Counted from the first letter of the stretch, positions 46,269 through 55,269 are shown. The stretch is 64,000 nt of DNA from Shewanella mangrovi (GCF_000753795.1 NZ_JPEO01000021.1:1-64000); one strand, 5' to 3'. Notes: generated by a model from the sequence alone, not told the origin. A program made the numbers and translations.

Positions 46269-47033
46269 ATGAGCAACAATTTATTGGATTACAGCGGCAA
46301 AACCGTATTAGTCACAGGCGCCGCAACCGGTATTGGTAAAGCTACCGCGTTAGCGTTTGCCGAGCAGGGAGCGAATGTCGTTGTCGGTGATGTTGATCCT
46401 CGCGCAGAGCAAACCGTCGCTGAACTGGTCGCAAAAGGTGTGCAGGCGTTGTTTGTAAAAACCGATGTTAGCAGTGCTGAGTCAGTACAGCACCTCGTTG
46501 ATAGCGCCGTAAAACAGTTTGGCAAAATTGATGCGGCATTTAATAACGCCGGTATTTTGCCGCCGACTGCGCCATTAGCTGAACAATCTGAGGCCGATTT
46601 TGACCGTGTTATCGGAGTCGACCTCAAAGGCGTATTTCTCAGCATGAAGTATGAAATTGCAGCCATGAAACAATCTGGTGGGGGTGCCATCGTTAACACC
46701 GCTTCAGTTGCTGGGGTTGTGGCTGATCCCGGTATGGCGCCTTACGTGGCGGCCAAACATGGTGTGGTGGGCTTAACCCGCGCCGCCGCGTTGGATTACG
46801 CCAAAGATGGTATTCGAGTGAATGCCTTAGCCCCCGGTTTAGTGGCTTCGCCGATGACCGAGCGTTGGTTAAAAGATCCTAAGTTTGTCGAAGCACTGAT
46901 GGCAAATAGCCCTATTGGTCGCCCAGCCGATCCTGCCGAGATGAGCGGCACAGTGCTGTTTTTATGTTCGCCAGCTGCAAGCTTTGTGACTGGTCAAGTT
47001 TATCTGGTCGATGGTGGACAGACTGCGCACTAG
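46269..47033 (+). CDS. Short-chain dehydrogenase/reductase
   Basis: A 254-aa classical SDR. The cofactor motif is VTGAATGIGKATA, with VGDVDPRAEQ favouring NAD over NADP (Asp after beta-2). It has the NNAGIL motif, catalytic Ser in NTASVAG, YxxxK in YVAAKHGVVG, and VDGGQTA at the end. I chose the ATG at 46269 (MSNNLLDYSGK), preceded by AAAGGTG. It forms a pair with the next SDR, 45 bases apart, divergent from the LysR regulator. The substrate is unknown. Confidence 0.92.
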   Translation: MSNNLLDYSGKTVLVTGAATGIGKATALAFAEQGANVVVGDVDPRAEQTVAELVAKGVQALFVKTDVSSAESVQHLVDSAVKQFGKIDAAFNNAGILPPTAPLAEQSEADFDRVIGVDLKGVFLSMKYEIAAMKQSGGGAIVNTASVAGVVADPGMAPYVAAKHGVVGLTRAAALDYAKDGIRVNALAPGLVASPMTERWLKDPKFVEALMANSPIGRPADPAEMSGTVLFLCSPAASFVTGQVYLVDGGQTAH

Positions 47034-47078
47034 AGCGCGGTTCCACGTCTATTATCACCATGACAAAAGGAAAATGTT

Positions 47079-47846
47079 ATGTCTCAGGATAATCAATTTT
47101 TACAAGGAAAAATCGCGCTGGTGACTGGCGCCGGTGCTGGCTTAGGTCGCTCAATTGCGCTGCATTATGGCAACGCGGGTGCCACTATAGTGGTGTCTGA
47201 TATCAATGAAGAAAACGGTAAGGAAACCGCCGCCTTGATCGCCGAAAACGGCGGTACCGCTTCGTTCAAACGCGCCGACGTATCAAAAGCGGCTGACGCG
47301 GAAGCGCTGGTGGAATTTGCCGTTAATCAATATGGTCGCCTCGATATCGCCTGTAACAACGCTGGTGTCGCACCACCGGCCACGCCACTGGCAGAAGTGA
47401 GCGACGAGCTGTGGCACAAAATCACCTCAGTGAATTTAGATGGCGTGTTCTACGGTATGCGTGCACAAATTAGAGCGATGCAACAAAACAACGGCCAAGG
47501 CGGCACTATCGTCAATATCGCCTCTATTCTTGGTCAAGTTGGCTTCCCCGGCTTAGGCCCATACGTTGCGACTAAACACGCCATTGTTGGCCTAACCAAA
47601 CAAGTCGCGGTGGACTACGCTTCGCAAAACATTCGTGCGATTGCGGTTGGCCCAGCCTTTATTAAAACCGGTTTGGAAAGCAATCTAGATCCTAAATCCC
47701 GTGCCGCCTTGGATGAAGCTCACCCAATCGGCCGCATGGGCGAACCAGAAGAAGTCGGCGCCGTAGTGGCCGCGATTTCTGCGCCAACTTGGTCGTTCGT
47801 CAACGGCTCTTATATCCCTGTTGATGGCGGCTTCTTAGCGCGTTAA
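47079..47846 (+). CDS. Short-chain dehydrogenase/reductase
   Basis: A 255-aa classical SDR similar to the upstream one: VTGAGAGLGRSIA, VSDINEENG (Asp, so NAD-type), NNAGVAPPA, catalytic Ser in NIASILG, YVATKHAIVG, and IPVDGGFLA at the end. The shared plan and adjacency suggest gene duplication followed by divergence. AAAAGGAAAA precedes the ATG and a terminator follows. A broad oxidoreductase role is all that can be said. Confidence 0.92.
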   Translation: MSQDNQFLQGKIALVTGAGAGLGRSIALHYGNAGATIVVSDINEENGKETAALIAENGGTASFKRADVSKAADAEALVEFAVNQYGRLDIACNNAGVAPPATPLAEVSDELWHKITSVNLDGVFYGMRAQIRAMQQNNGQGGTIVNIASILGQVGFPGLGPYVATKHAIVGLTKQVAVDYASQNIRAIAVGPAFIKTGLESNLDPKSRAALDEAHPIGRMGEPEEVGAVVAAISAPTWSFVNGSYIPVDGGFLAR

Positions 47847-47865
47847 TTAGCTGCAGTAATATTCG

Positions 47866-47890
47866 AAAAGGGCCAATTGGCCCTTTTTTG
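47866..47890 (+). terminator. Terminator after the SDR pair
   Basis: AAAAGGGCC-AATT-GGCCCTTTT with further T residues, 20 bases after the second SDR stop. Confidence 0.88.
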
Positions 47891-47964
47891 TTGGGTGTGT
47901 TTGGTGGTTATTAGTTAGTTTAGATAACTAATTACTGTGATATTTGCTTGATAGTTTGTTGTTA

Positions 47965-48061
47965 ATGCTGAATAGCGCTCGCCGACACGCCGTGAATTCG
48001 TCCCTGAAGGCTGCCGCGCGCCATCCATGGCGCTAAGCGTCGGCTCGTTGCTATTCAGCAT
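47965..48061. repeat. Large palindromic repeat next to the KAP gene
   Basis: Outer arms ATGCTGAATAGC (47965-47976) and GCTATTCAGCAT (48050-48061) are exact inverted copies. Inside lie further complementary blocks (GCCGACACGC with GCGTCGGC) and a hairpin GCGCCAT-CC-ATGGCGC (48018-48033). The right arm contains the last codons and stop of the KAP gene. It resembles dispersed palindromic elements of marine gammaproteobacteria. I see no other copy in this window. Confidence 0.6.
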
Positions 48062-49721
48062 CTCCGCTATCGAGGCAAGCTGAGAGTTCGACTAGATCTT
48101 TGTAGAAATCTATAGTGTGGTTGTTGTTACGATTAAATGATGTGTAGATTGAAACCCAGCTACCAAACAGTCTGGCATCAGACGTTGATTGTCCTTGGTT
48201 TTTATTCTGCCCAAGATTTCTCATACATTGGTCAATGTCTTTTTGAGCATTCAGGGAAAAGATATAAGGGTGAACTCGGTTTATGAATTCTGACAAATTC
48301 CCTTGATAATTCATCTTACAGTATTCATTAAACCTCCTGTTGAAATACCGATCTCCAGTATTTTCTGGTGTAAACACGGGAACTATTTGACTCGGAGCAA
48401 GGTGTATGATGATTTTTTTATCGCTTAAATCTAAGAGTTCCCTTAGTGTTTCATCAATAGAAATTGGACGAGACTCGTACCTGAAATTGCCACTTAAATT
48501 TTTGTTATTTAAAAAAGCCTTAAATAGTGGGTAATTAGCTTCTCTCAAACACATTAAAAATGCTAAGTAAACGAGATTTATATGTTGGCTCGGCTTTAAT
48601 GAATCTATGGAACATATGAGTCTTTCCGTAACTTGTAGTGCTAACCTCGCATTTAGCTTGTACGCATCAAATACTGCAATAAGATTCTTCAAATTACCTT
48701 TTTCTGGTAGGTCATTGGCTTCCGGCGGATAGTCCAAATCCGGCCATGAAATAATACCTCTTCCTTCTAAATACTCCTTGGACAGTTTGTGTACTTCGCA
48801 ATGCACTGGAAGCAGTTTTTCGAGGCTTGGGGTTTTGAGTGTGTAGCGGCTGTTGAAGAAGCGGCCGAGATAGGCGTGGGCGTCAAACCCCTCGCCATAG
48901 AGCGCTTTCACTGTGTGTTGCAGTTGTTCTGTATCGGTTGCTACCACAAATACTACGCGGGGAATATCAAAGATATGCTTGATAGTTTCCAGCATCTCCA
49001 CCGCATAACTTGGACGGCAGCGATCGAGCTCATCCACCAAAATAAACGCTGGGTAATTTTTGGGGTGTTCGCTTTGCCCGTTTAAGCCAACAACTGCACC
49101 AACCCACTGTTTAACTTGTTCTTTCAGCGCTTGTATCGCTTGTGCCTTGGCATCATGGTCATCTAACAGACTTTTGACCATAGCGCTGGCGGCCTTACTT
49201 AAATCGATCTCTTTGCCAGTATGCTCATCTGTAACTGTGCCAAGAGCATCATCTGCCGCTTGCATAATCTCTTGAAAATCAAACCCTGCGTAGCGTTTGA
49301 CGATGCCAGCAATGGCGGCGGGCGCAGCAGCTTTGAGCAAACCAAGCATTTTTCGTGGTGCTTTAAAAATAGTTTTATCTGCGTCTTTTCCTGCTTGCAC
49401 ACGCAACTGATTAATCATGGCTGATACTGCGGTGAGCAGCGGATCGTCCGAGTAATCCTGTTGCCACGCATCGATATACACCACCGGATAGTGTTGCTTT
49501 AAATCTTCCGCCCAGCGCTTAAGAAAGTAGCTTTTACCTGCGCCCCATTCGGCATTGAGGTTGAGGACATAATGCCCTGAGTTGGGGTTGTCTTTATGAG
49601 TATGGCCTTTGCCAACCAGAAAGTGGGTTAAGTACTCAGCATACTTGGCTCTATCGAGCGCATCGGCAGGTAGTAGTTCGTTATCTGAGGTAAAGTGTTC
49701 AACTGACCAGTCAAAATCCAT
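48051..49721 (-). CDS. KAP-family P-loop NTPase
   Basis: A 556-aa KAP ATPase: Walker A in NAEWGAGKSYFLKRW (about 54-62) and Walker B in AFILVDELDRCRPSYAVEM, followed by ETIKHIFDIPRVVFVVATDT, all typical of the KAP clan. Between them is a helical insertion (about 110-215) without a clear transmembrane pair. The C-terminal ~230 residues do not match a known domain I recognise. KAP proteins are known from phage exclusion (PifA) and other accessory functions. The part before about 48780 is clearly more AT-rich than the rest. The gene is isolated among metabolic genes. Confidence 0.85.
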   Translation of the reverse strand: MDFDWSVEHFTSDNELLPADALDRAKYAEYLTHFLVGKGHTHKDNPNSGHYVLNLNAEWGAGKSYFLKRWAEDLKQHYPVVYIDAWQQDYSDDPLLTAVSAMINQLRVQAGKDADKTIFKAPRKMLGLLKAAAPAAIAGIVKRYAGFDFQEIMQAADDALGTVTDEHTGKEIDLSKAASAMVKSLLDDHDAKAQAIQALKEQVKQWVGAVVGLNGQSEHPKNYPAFILVDELDRCRPSYAVEMLETIKHIFDIPRVVFVVATDTEQLQHTVKALYGEGFDAHAYLGRFFNSRYTLKTPSLEKLLPVHCEVHKLSKEYLEGRGIISWPDLDYPPEANDLPEKGNLKNLIAVFDAYKLNARLALQVTERLICSIDSLKPSQHINLVYLAFLMCLREANYPLFKAFLNNKNLSGNFRYESRPISIDETLRELLDLSDKKIIIHLAPSQIVPVFTPENTGDRYFNRRFNEYCKMNYQGNLSEFINRVHPYIFSLNAQKDIDQCMRNLGQNKNQGQSTSDARLFGSWVSIYTSFNRNNNHTIDFYKDLVELSACLDSGDAE

Positions 49722-49944
49722 GAGTGATGACTATCCCTAAAAACCATAGGCTCATCATGGGCTTGAAACTTGATATAGGCAATTAAGTTGAGTGATTATT
49801 GTCTTGCTTCGCACTAATTTCACCCTACGAAATATCAACTTTTCATTGAAGTTTTTCCGCTGAAAGGTCGCTTATCTATTAAATGCTGTTTAGTGGTGTT
49901 TCAAGGACGTCGTAACGACACGAGCCTTAAGGATAAAGGGACAA

Positions 49945-50823
49945 ATGGCGAGTTTAGATAAGTTGGGGCTGAGGTGTGTTGGCATATTGGTGAGCGTGAG
50001 CCTGTGCTTGCTAGTTGGCTGTTCCCGGCGAGACTCACTGGCTGAAGTTTGTCAGGCATCGCCTGCTATCTGTCAGGATCTCGACCTTGACTCAACTTGT
50101 CGTGAAGCTCGTACGCCGCTGGTGGCGCTGCGTGTTGCGTTGAGCAAGCAACCGGAGTTGCTGCAACAGGATGAAACGCAGTTTAAGCAACTGCAGTTGG
50201 TTGAGGCGTATAACCGCTGCCTTAAGCGAGCGTCCGGCATTCAACATGTGAATAACCCCTATCTGACCAATAATGCCCAGCGGGCGTATGCGCTGACGTC
50301 ACTTACCTTGGCGCAGATATTGGAACAGACTGAAGGCAGTACGAATCCCCACTTAGCCTATTACCATTGGGTGCATTTAGGTGATCGACAGGCACTTCGC
50401 GTTTTGTTAGCGGCGCAACGCAATGGTCAAATCAAAGAGGCTTATATTCTGGCGGGGCTAGCGACATCTCAGCTTGATGATGAGCCCGATACTGCGCGAA
50501 TGTTGTTCCTTGAGGCGCTGCGCAATGCCTCAGCTAAAGAGTTCGTTGCCGACTGGCTGTTAGCGCTGGCGAAAGTGACCCCAGATCGGGAAATCAAATA
50601 TCTACTGCAGAAAACCAATATCGATTTGACGGAGCGTAAAGCTGATCAGCGTATGTTGAGCGCACAATTGGCCGCCCCCGCCGAGGTGCAAGCGCAATTG
50701 GATCAGCAGGCGCTGTTGTTAGCCAAAGCGTTTACCAGCGGTAGTTATAGCAACAGTCGCTGGCCCGACTTTTTAGCAGGCAATAAACAGGTACTGCCGA
50801 GCATTATTGCAGCGGAAGGCTAA
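49945..50823 (+). CDS. DUF2989-like lipoprotein
   Basis: A 292-aa lipoprotein, signal peptide with lipobox LLVGCS (Cys about 26), followed by a small Cys-containing segment (VCQASPAICQDLDLDSTCRE) and a mostly helical body with repeats of LA-x-L residues (ALTSLTLAQILEQ). The layout resembles DUF2989 proteins of Shewanella and Vibrio; no function is known. AAAGGGACAA precedes the ATG. It is probably monocistronic. Confidence 0.7.
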   Translation: MASLDKLGLRCVGILVSVSLCLLVGCSRRDSLAEVCQASPAICQDLDLDSTCREARTPLVALRVALSKQPELLQQDETQFKQLQLVEAYNRCLKRASGIQHVNNPYLTNNAQRAYALTSLTLAQILEQTEGSTNPHLAYYHWVHLGDRQALRVLLAAQRNGQIKEAYILAGLATSQLDDEPDTARMLFLEALRNASAKEFVADWLLALAKVTPDREIKYLLQKTNIDLTERKADQRMLSAQLAAPAEVQAQLDQQALLLAKAFTSGSYSNSRWPDFLAGNKQVLPSIIAAEG

Positions 50824-51031
50824 ACCTGTATCACGAGTCTTCGCCCCCCATTGCGTCATGTGACATTTCTTCACAACAGATTTGCTCGTTTATGATGAGT
50901 TTTGGTTTGGCGTGGCAGCCCCAAATGTGAGCTAAGGCTAATCTTTACATCATGAATATAAATCACCACTTGTCTCCGCCGTTTTGGAGGCATAGGCTAA
51001 AAGGCAGTTATTTGGGAGTGATGGTGATTAG

Positions 51032-51388
51032 GTGCGTAATCTCTTGCTAGTTGTTTCATTGATATTAGCGCTCGTGGGGCAAGGTTTAGTTGCCAACCAC
51101 AGTTTTGCTATGTCGATGCCACAATCTGCAAGCACCGCCACAACTCAGGTGGCTCACTCAAGCGATATGGCATGTTGCCAAAGTGCGACGGGCTGTAAGT
51201 GCCACATGAGCGGCGATCATTGCGCGACTAGCGCGGGTTGTTCTGCTCATTGCAGTGCTACCTCTGCTGTTGCTGACTTGGGTGCTGTGCTCCTTTCTTC
51301 CCCTGTGACACAACGCATTAACGTTCCGCTTTGGAGCGTGCAAACTGCGTTAGCTGCGGTACAAACTCCTCCGCCAAATCAAGCGTAA
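51032..51388 (+). CDS. Small exported Cys/His-rich protein
   Basis: A 118-aa protein. A signal peptide (about 1-26) is followed by a cluster of eight cysteines and several histidines (DMACCQSATGCKCHMSGDHC and SAGCSAHC), which looks like a metal-binding segment. The C-terminal ~40 residues are Pro/Val-rich. The start is GTG at 51032; GGGAG lies 13 bases before it. Similar small Cys/His proteins occur near copper genes (CopL-like), but I cannot assign the family. No copper pump lies next to it here. Confidence 0.6.
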   Translation: MRNLLLVVSLILALVGQGLVANHSFAMSMPQSASTATTQVAHSSDMACCQSATGCKCHMSGDHCATSAGCSAHCSATSAVADLGAVLLSSPVTQRINVPLWSVQTALAAVQTPPPNQA

Positions 51389-51471
51389 ATGACCGCATTT
51401 TGCGGCTTAATTTCTTGTTAGCTAATTAATTTATTTACGTTTTACCTTTCATTGATTTGGGAATTATGACT

Positions 51472-51912
51472 ATGTTTGTATCTATGACTAAAACCGTTAT
51501 CGCTGCTTCTTTGGTTGTTTCTGCAATTGCTGCTCCATTGGCTTCTGCTGCAACATTACATGTGCCTGACAGCATTCAAATCAGCAGTATTGATGGCCAT
51601 GCCGTCAACGTGTTTTCCACTATCAAACTTGATGCTGGTGAACATTTAATCACGTTGAAATACCGCGATTATTTTAATACTTATGCCGATGATTCTGGTG
51701 ATTGGGTAAATTCCAATACTTTGTTTGGCAAGATAAATATTGGGCAACAAACTGAAATTTCTTTAGCAACACCCAAAATCTTGGATGTTGCTGATGCCCG
51801 AGCATTCGTACAGCAGCCAACACTGTTACAACGCGATGGTCAAGGTAATAGCCAAACCATTAAGTTACAGTCGGCGTATGGCGTATTGGCAAACCTTTTA
51901 GAGAGTCATTAA
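51472..51912 (+). CDS. DUF2057 (YccT-like) exported protein
   Basis: A 146-aa protein with a signal peptide (cleavage about SAA). Its N-terminal mature part, TLHVPDSIQISSIDGHAVN, and the block LDAGEHLITLKYRDYF match the DUF2057/UPF0319 (YccT) pattern. The family is usually near 220 aa, so this is a short version. I chose ATG 51472 because GGGA is 9 bases away; ATG 51466 is the alternative. It is followed by a strong terminator. Confidence 0.65.
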   Translation: MFVSMTKTVIAASLVVSAIAAPLASAATLHVPDSIQISSIDGHAVNVFSTIKLDAGEHLITLKYRDYFNTYADDSGDWVNSNTLFGKINIGQQTEISLATPKILDVADARAFVQQPTLLQRDGQGNSQTIKLQSAYGVLANLLESH

Positions 51913-51928
51913 TCGCTGATTAGTATTA

Positions 51929-51960
51929 AAGAGTGTGCTTTATTGAGCACACTCTTTTCT
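51929..51960 (+). terminator. Terminator of the YccT-like gene
   Basis: GAGTGTGCT-TTATTG-AGCACACTC with a T-rich tail (51955-51962). Confidence 0.85.
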
Positions 51961-52047
51961 TATTTGGTTATGGATGAGCAGCAAACTTTGCCATCAGCGT
52001 CGGCGAGGCTACTATAGAGCCATGTTTCCTTTGGCAAAGGCTGTCTG

Positions 52048-52722
52048 ATGATACAGTCCATTTCGAGTTCAAGTGCAAAGCAACGCGGTTTTACGGGCGC
52101 ACAGGTGCTGTTGATGTTACTTGCGACTGTGTTGGTAACCATTGCGGTGAGCTACTTTGTTATTCGCACCTATATTTTCCCGCAGCCTTTTACGCCAGTG
52201 TCGTTGAGTCAAAAGGAAGAACGTAAGCTTGATTCCAAATTGCAGGTGTTGGGCTGGCAAAGTGATTTCAGCCGCAATCAATCTGACAGCAATGACCTAA
52301 CTCCAGAGCCTTATAGCGAGTCAGATGCCAAGCGCCAGGTAACCTTTAGCGAAAAAGAGGTGAACGCCATTATTGCCCGCAGTCCGGATTTTTCTGAGCG
52401 GGTGGCAATCGACTTTTCTGACAATCTTGCCAGCGCCAAGGTGCTGATCCCTATTCCGCAGGATTTTCCTATTATGGCGGGGCAAATTTTACGGGTGAAT
52501 GCCGGGTTAGATATTCACTTAGATAAAAATCGTCGCCCGGTGGTGGCGTTAGTCGGCGTGAGCTTGATGGGGGTGCCTATCCCCAACGCTTGGTTAGGCA
52601 ATATGAAGCACGTGAATTTGGTGAGTGAGTTTGGTGATCGTGGTTTTTGGAACACCTTCGCCGATGGTGTGGAAGATATTCAAATTCGCGATGGTGAGCT
52701 GTATATCAAGCTGCGTAAATAG
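52048..52722 (+). CDS. Membrane-anchored protein of unknown function
   Basis: A 224-aa protein with one N-terminal membrane helix (about 18-42, AQVLLMLLATVLVTIAVSYF) and the rest probably in the periplasm. The domain has alternating beta-like blocks: TFSEKEVNAIIARSP, SAKVLIPIPQD, GLDIHLDKNRRPVVALVGV, VPIPNAWLG. This is reminiscent of the DUF2140/YpmS layout, a tentative comparison. It is alone between terminators. Confidence 0.6.
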   Translation: MIQSISSSSAKQRGFTGAQVLLMLLATVLVTIAVSYFVIRTYIFPQPFTPVSLSQKEERKLDSKLQVLGWQSDFSRNQSDSNDLTPEPYSESDAKRQVTFSEKEVNAIIARSPDFSERVAIDFSDNLASAKVLIPIPQDFPIMAGQILRVNAGLDIHLDKNRRPVVALVGVSLMGVPIPNAWLGNMKHVNLVSEFGDRGFWNTFADGVEDIQIRDGELYIKLRK

Positions 52723-52747
52723 CGAATGCGCTACGCGCTGAATGAAT

Positions 52748-52776
52748 AAAAACGTCGGACAATGTCCGACGTTTTT
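52748..52776. terminator. Bidirectional terminator
   Basis: Perfect 13-bp stem AAAAACGTCGGAC-AAT-GTCCGACGTTTTT between the convergent gene of unknown function and mogA; both sides have A/T runs. Confidence 0.92.
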
Positions 52777-52787
52777 ATGTCTCAGAC

Positions 52788-53321
52788 TTACTTATTTTTA
52801 GGGCGGAATGGCTTAATGACGGTTTCATCACATTCCAGATATGGCCCTTCCATCAGGTCGATGCAGTAAGGGATCGCCGGGAAAACCGCATCCAAACATT
52901 CGCGAATCGACTTAGGTTTGCCGGGAAGGTTAACAATCAGTGTGTCTGCACGTAATCCGGCAGTCTGACGCGACAATATGGCGGTTGGCACGTATTGCAG
53001 CGACACTTGCCGCATCAGTTCACCAAAGCCCGGCATCATACGATCACATACCGCTTCAGTGGCTTCAGGAGTTACGTCGCGTTTCGCCGGACCGGTACCG
53101 CCTGTGGTCACCACTAAACTACAGCCATCTTCATCCGCCATCCGCTTTAGCGTGGCTTCAATGACATCGCGTTCGTCTGGGATCACCTGATAAACCGGTT
53201 CCCATTCGCTGGTGAGGTAATCATTAAGGGTATCGATAATCGCCTGACCAGACAGATCTTCATATACGCCGGCACTTGCGCGGTCACTAACGGTAACAAT
53301 CCCGATTTTAGCTTTTGCCAT
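52788..53321 (-). CDS. mogA: Molybdopterin adenylyltransferase
   Basis: A 177-aa MogA/MoaB-fold protein that adenylates molybdopterin before metal insertion. It has IGIVTVSDRASAGVYEDLSG at the start, the MoCF motif TTGGTGPAKRDVTPEA, and NLPGKPKSIRECLDAVFPA. E. coli MogA is 195 aa and this gene is closer to it than to MoaB. It supplies molybdenum cofactor, possibly also for the IorB-type enzyme 8 kb away. Confidence 0.9.
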   Translation of the reverse strand: MAKAKIGIVTVSDRASAGVYEDLSGQAIIDTLNDYLTSEWEPVYQVIPDERDVIEATLKRMADEDGCSLVVTTGGTGPAKRDVTPEATEAVCDRMMPGFGELMRQVSLQYVPTAILSRQTAGLRADTLIVNLPGKPKSIRECLDAVFPAIPYCIDLMEGPYLECDETVIKPFRPKNK

Positions 53322-53414
53322 GCTCTACTCCACAATCTCGTTCGGCACTGTAAAAGCGCCACGATACCATAATCACGACCAAAGAGCTTAGGTGACGCAG
53401 TTTGTGTTGTTGCG

Positions 53415-54548
53415 TTAGGCGCTGGCTAACTCTTTGGCGACAAACATCACGCAGTTGCGGCCACTTTCCTTAGCCTGATAGAGGGCAACATCAGCGCGAC
53501 GCATTAGCTGGGAGAGCGGTTCGTGCGCATAACGCGCTTCGGTGACGCCGATGCTGGCGGTTTTGCGGCCAACTGTCGGAAATTGATATTGGCTGATGCG
53601 CTGCTGCAATTTTTGCGCGACTTGTAGCGCCTCTGCGCCCGTCGTGTGCGGCAAAATAATCACAAATTCTTCGCCGCCAAAGCGGCCGATATGATCTTGC
53701 TTGCGCACATTGTGCTGCAAAATGTCGGCAAAATGCTGCAGTACGATATCGCCCGTTTCATGGCCGTGAACGTCATTGACCACTTTAAAGTGGTCGATAT
53801 CCAGCATGATCAGTGAAATGCTACTGTCTTGTTCGATAGCACGCTGATTTTCATCGTTAAACAGCATGGCCATTTTTTCGCGATTCCACAGTTGTGTGAG
53901 CGGATCGTGACTGGCAAGCGCGGCTAGTTCCATGTGCTTTTCGTACAAGGTGTGATGCACTTTTTCCAGCACTAAGGCGCTGACAAAGCCAAAGCTAAAG
54001 GCGGAAAACAGCCACATCAGATGTAGCCAAAAGAAGTCGGTGGGCAGTTTGGCGCTAAAACTGGCCAGCAGAATAATGCCGCAACTGATCAGCGCTGACA
54101 GCAATGCATGCCGTAATCTCAGCCCCGATATGGCAAAGGTCCACATAATGCTGAGATAAAGCTCGGGCGAAAAGTAGCTGAAGTGACCGGAATCAAGGTT
54201 GAGATAAACGTTAACTGCGTTGGCAGCAATTGGTGCGAGCAGCAACAACATCAGCATGGCGCGATGATGCTTCGGCATGTGGGTCAATATACCCACGGTG
54301 GCCATAGTGATTGGTACCAGCACAGCGTGTAACCAAAAGCGCTCAATATGGTAATCGGCGACGATCTGATATTCGACTACTGAGTAGATAAGATACAACA
54401 GTGTGGTAACGAGTGCGGTGTAGCGAATTTGTGGCAGCTTGGCGTACAAATACCAAGTGTTGAAATCTGTTGGTAGCTGGATAGGTGGCTCACGCCTGAC
54501 CCTGTCTAAGATGCTGTTAATGCTCACCGATATCGCCTCAAAATTCAC
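53415..54548 (-). CDS. Membrane-bound diguanylate cyclase (GGDEF)
   Basis: A 377-aa protein. Six predicted helices (about 40-200, e.g. TALVTTLLYLIYSVVEY, FWLHLMWLFSAFSFGFVSAL) are followed by a GGDEF domain (about 215-375). The active site is GRFGGEEFVIIL, with Glu at the second D position, still active in known enzymes. An RxxD inhibitory site (RKQD) lies five residues before GGEEF, so product inhibition by c-di-GMP is expected. It likely makes c-di-GMP in response to a membrane signal. Confidence 0.93.
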   Translation of the reverse strand: MNFEAISVSINSILDRVRREPPIQLPTDFNTWYLYAKLPQIRYTALVTTLLYLIYSVVEYQIVADYHIERFWLHAVLVPITMATVGILTHMPKHHRAMLMLLLLAPIAANAVNVYLNLDSGHFSYFSPELYLSIMWTFAISGLRLRHALLSALISCGIILLASFSAKLPTDFFWLHLMWLFSAFSFGFVSALVLEKVHHTLYEKHMELAALASHDPLTQLWNREKMAMLFNDENQRAIEQDSSISLIMLDIDHFKVVNDVHGHETGDIVLQHFADILQHNVRKQDHIGRFGGEEFVIILPHTTGAEALQVAQKLQQRISQYQFPTVGRKTASIGVTEARYAHEPLSQLMRRADVALYQAKESGRNCVMFVAKELASA

Positions 54549-54711
54549 CTGCGCGTGCCGCTCATTACCGCAGAGCGCTGCGAGTTATGGTTTGTGTTGG
54601 CGCTCCATGCGAGAAAAAGAACATCGCTGTTCAGCTTTAACGCCATCATATAAGCAGTTTGCAGCCGAGTATATGGTTGTTTAGTGACTTTAGTGCTGCG
54701 TACGAGGGTAA

Positions 54712-55200
54712 CTAGTGTGTGGGCGTGATTAACCGCCGAGCCTGCCAAAAGGCCTCACGCCAATAAGGCGTGTTGAGTGAAGAGATGGTCACCCCTTCGC
54801 TAGTGGAAGCATGCATAAAATTGTTTTGGCTGAGATAGATGCCGACATGGCGACTGCTCCAGCCCGTTTTAAAAAAGAGTAAGTCACCGCTTGTCACCGC
54901 GGTAAGCGGTACTTTGAAGCCTTGGTTTGCTTGTGCTTCTGTGGTGCGCGGTAAACGGATATTGGCTAGTTGTTGGTAAGTGAGTTGGACAAACGCGGAA
55001 CAATCGATCCCGCGTTTACTGTTACCACCAAAACGATAGGGCACACCGCGCCATTGTTGCTCAAATGCTGTTAGCGTTTTCACAGGCAATAGCGGTGCAT
55101 TGGTGTTAGTTACGCTGTTTGCTGCAGGCGTGTTAGTGCTGCTACAACCAGTGAGCAATAGCAGTAATACACTGATGATCAACACGACAGATAAACGCAT
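54712..55200 (-). CDS. NlpC/P60-family lipoprotein (Spr/MepS type)
   Basis: A 162-aa lipoprotein (lipobox LLTGC) with an NlpC/P60 cysteine-peptidase domain: YRFGGNSKRGIDCSAFV (catalytic Cys), SSRHVGIYLSQ (His) and MHAST (third His). It resembles E. coli NlpC and MepS, which cut peptidoglycan cross-links, but the exact paralogue cannot be named. Confidence 0.88.
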   Translation of the reverse strand: MRLSVVLIISVLLLLLTGCSSTNTPAANSVTNTNAPLLPVKTLTAFEQQWRGVPYRFGGNSKRGIDCSAFVQLTYQQLANIRLPRTTEAQANQGFKVPLTAVTSGDLLFFKTGWSSRHVGIYLSQNNFMHASTSEGVTISSLNTPYWREAFWQARRLITPTH

Positions 55201-55269
55201 GTGACCGACTCCAACGCAACCAATTCAGGGCTTAGCCTAGCAGTTATCGCCTGTTAGCGTCAGCCAGCA

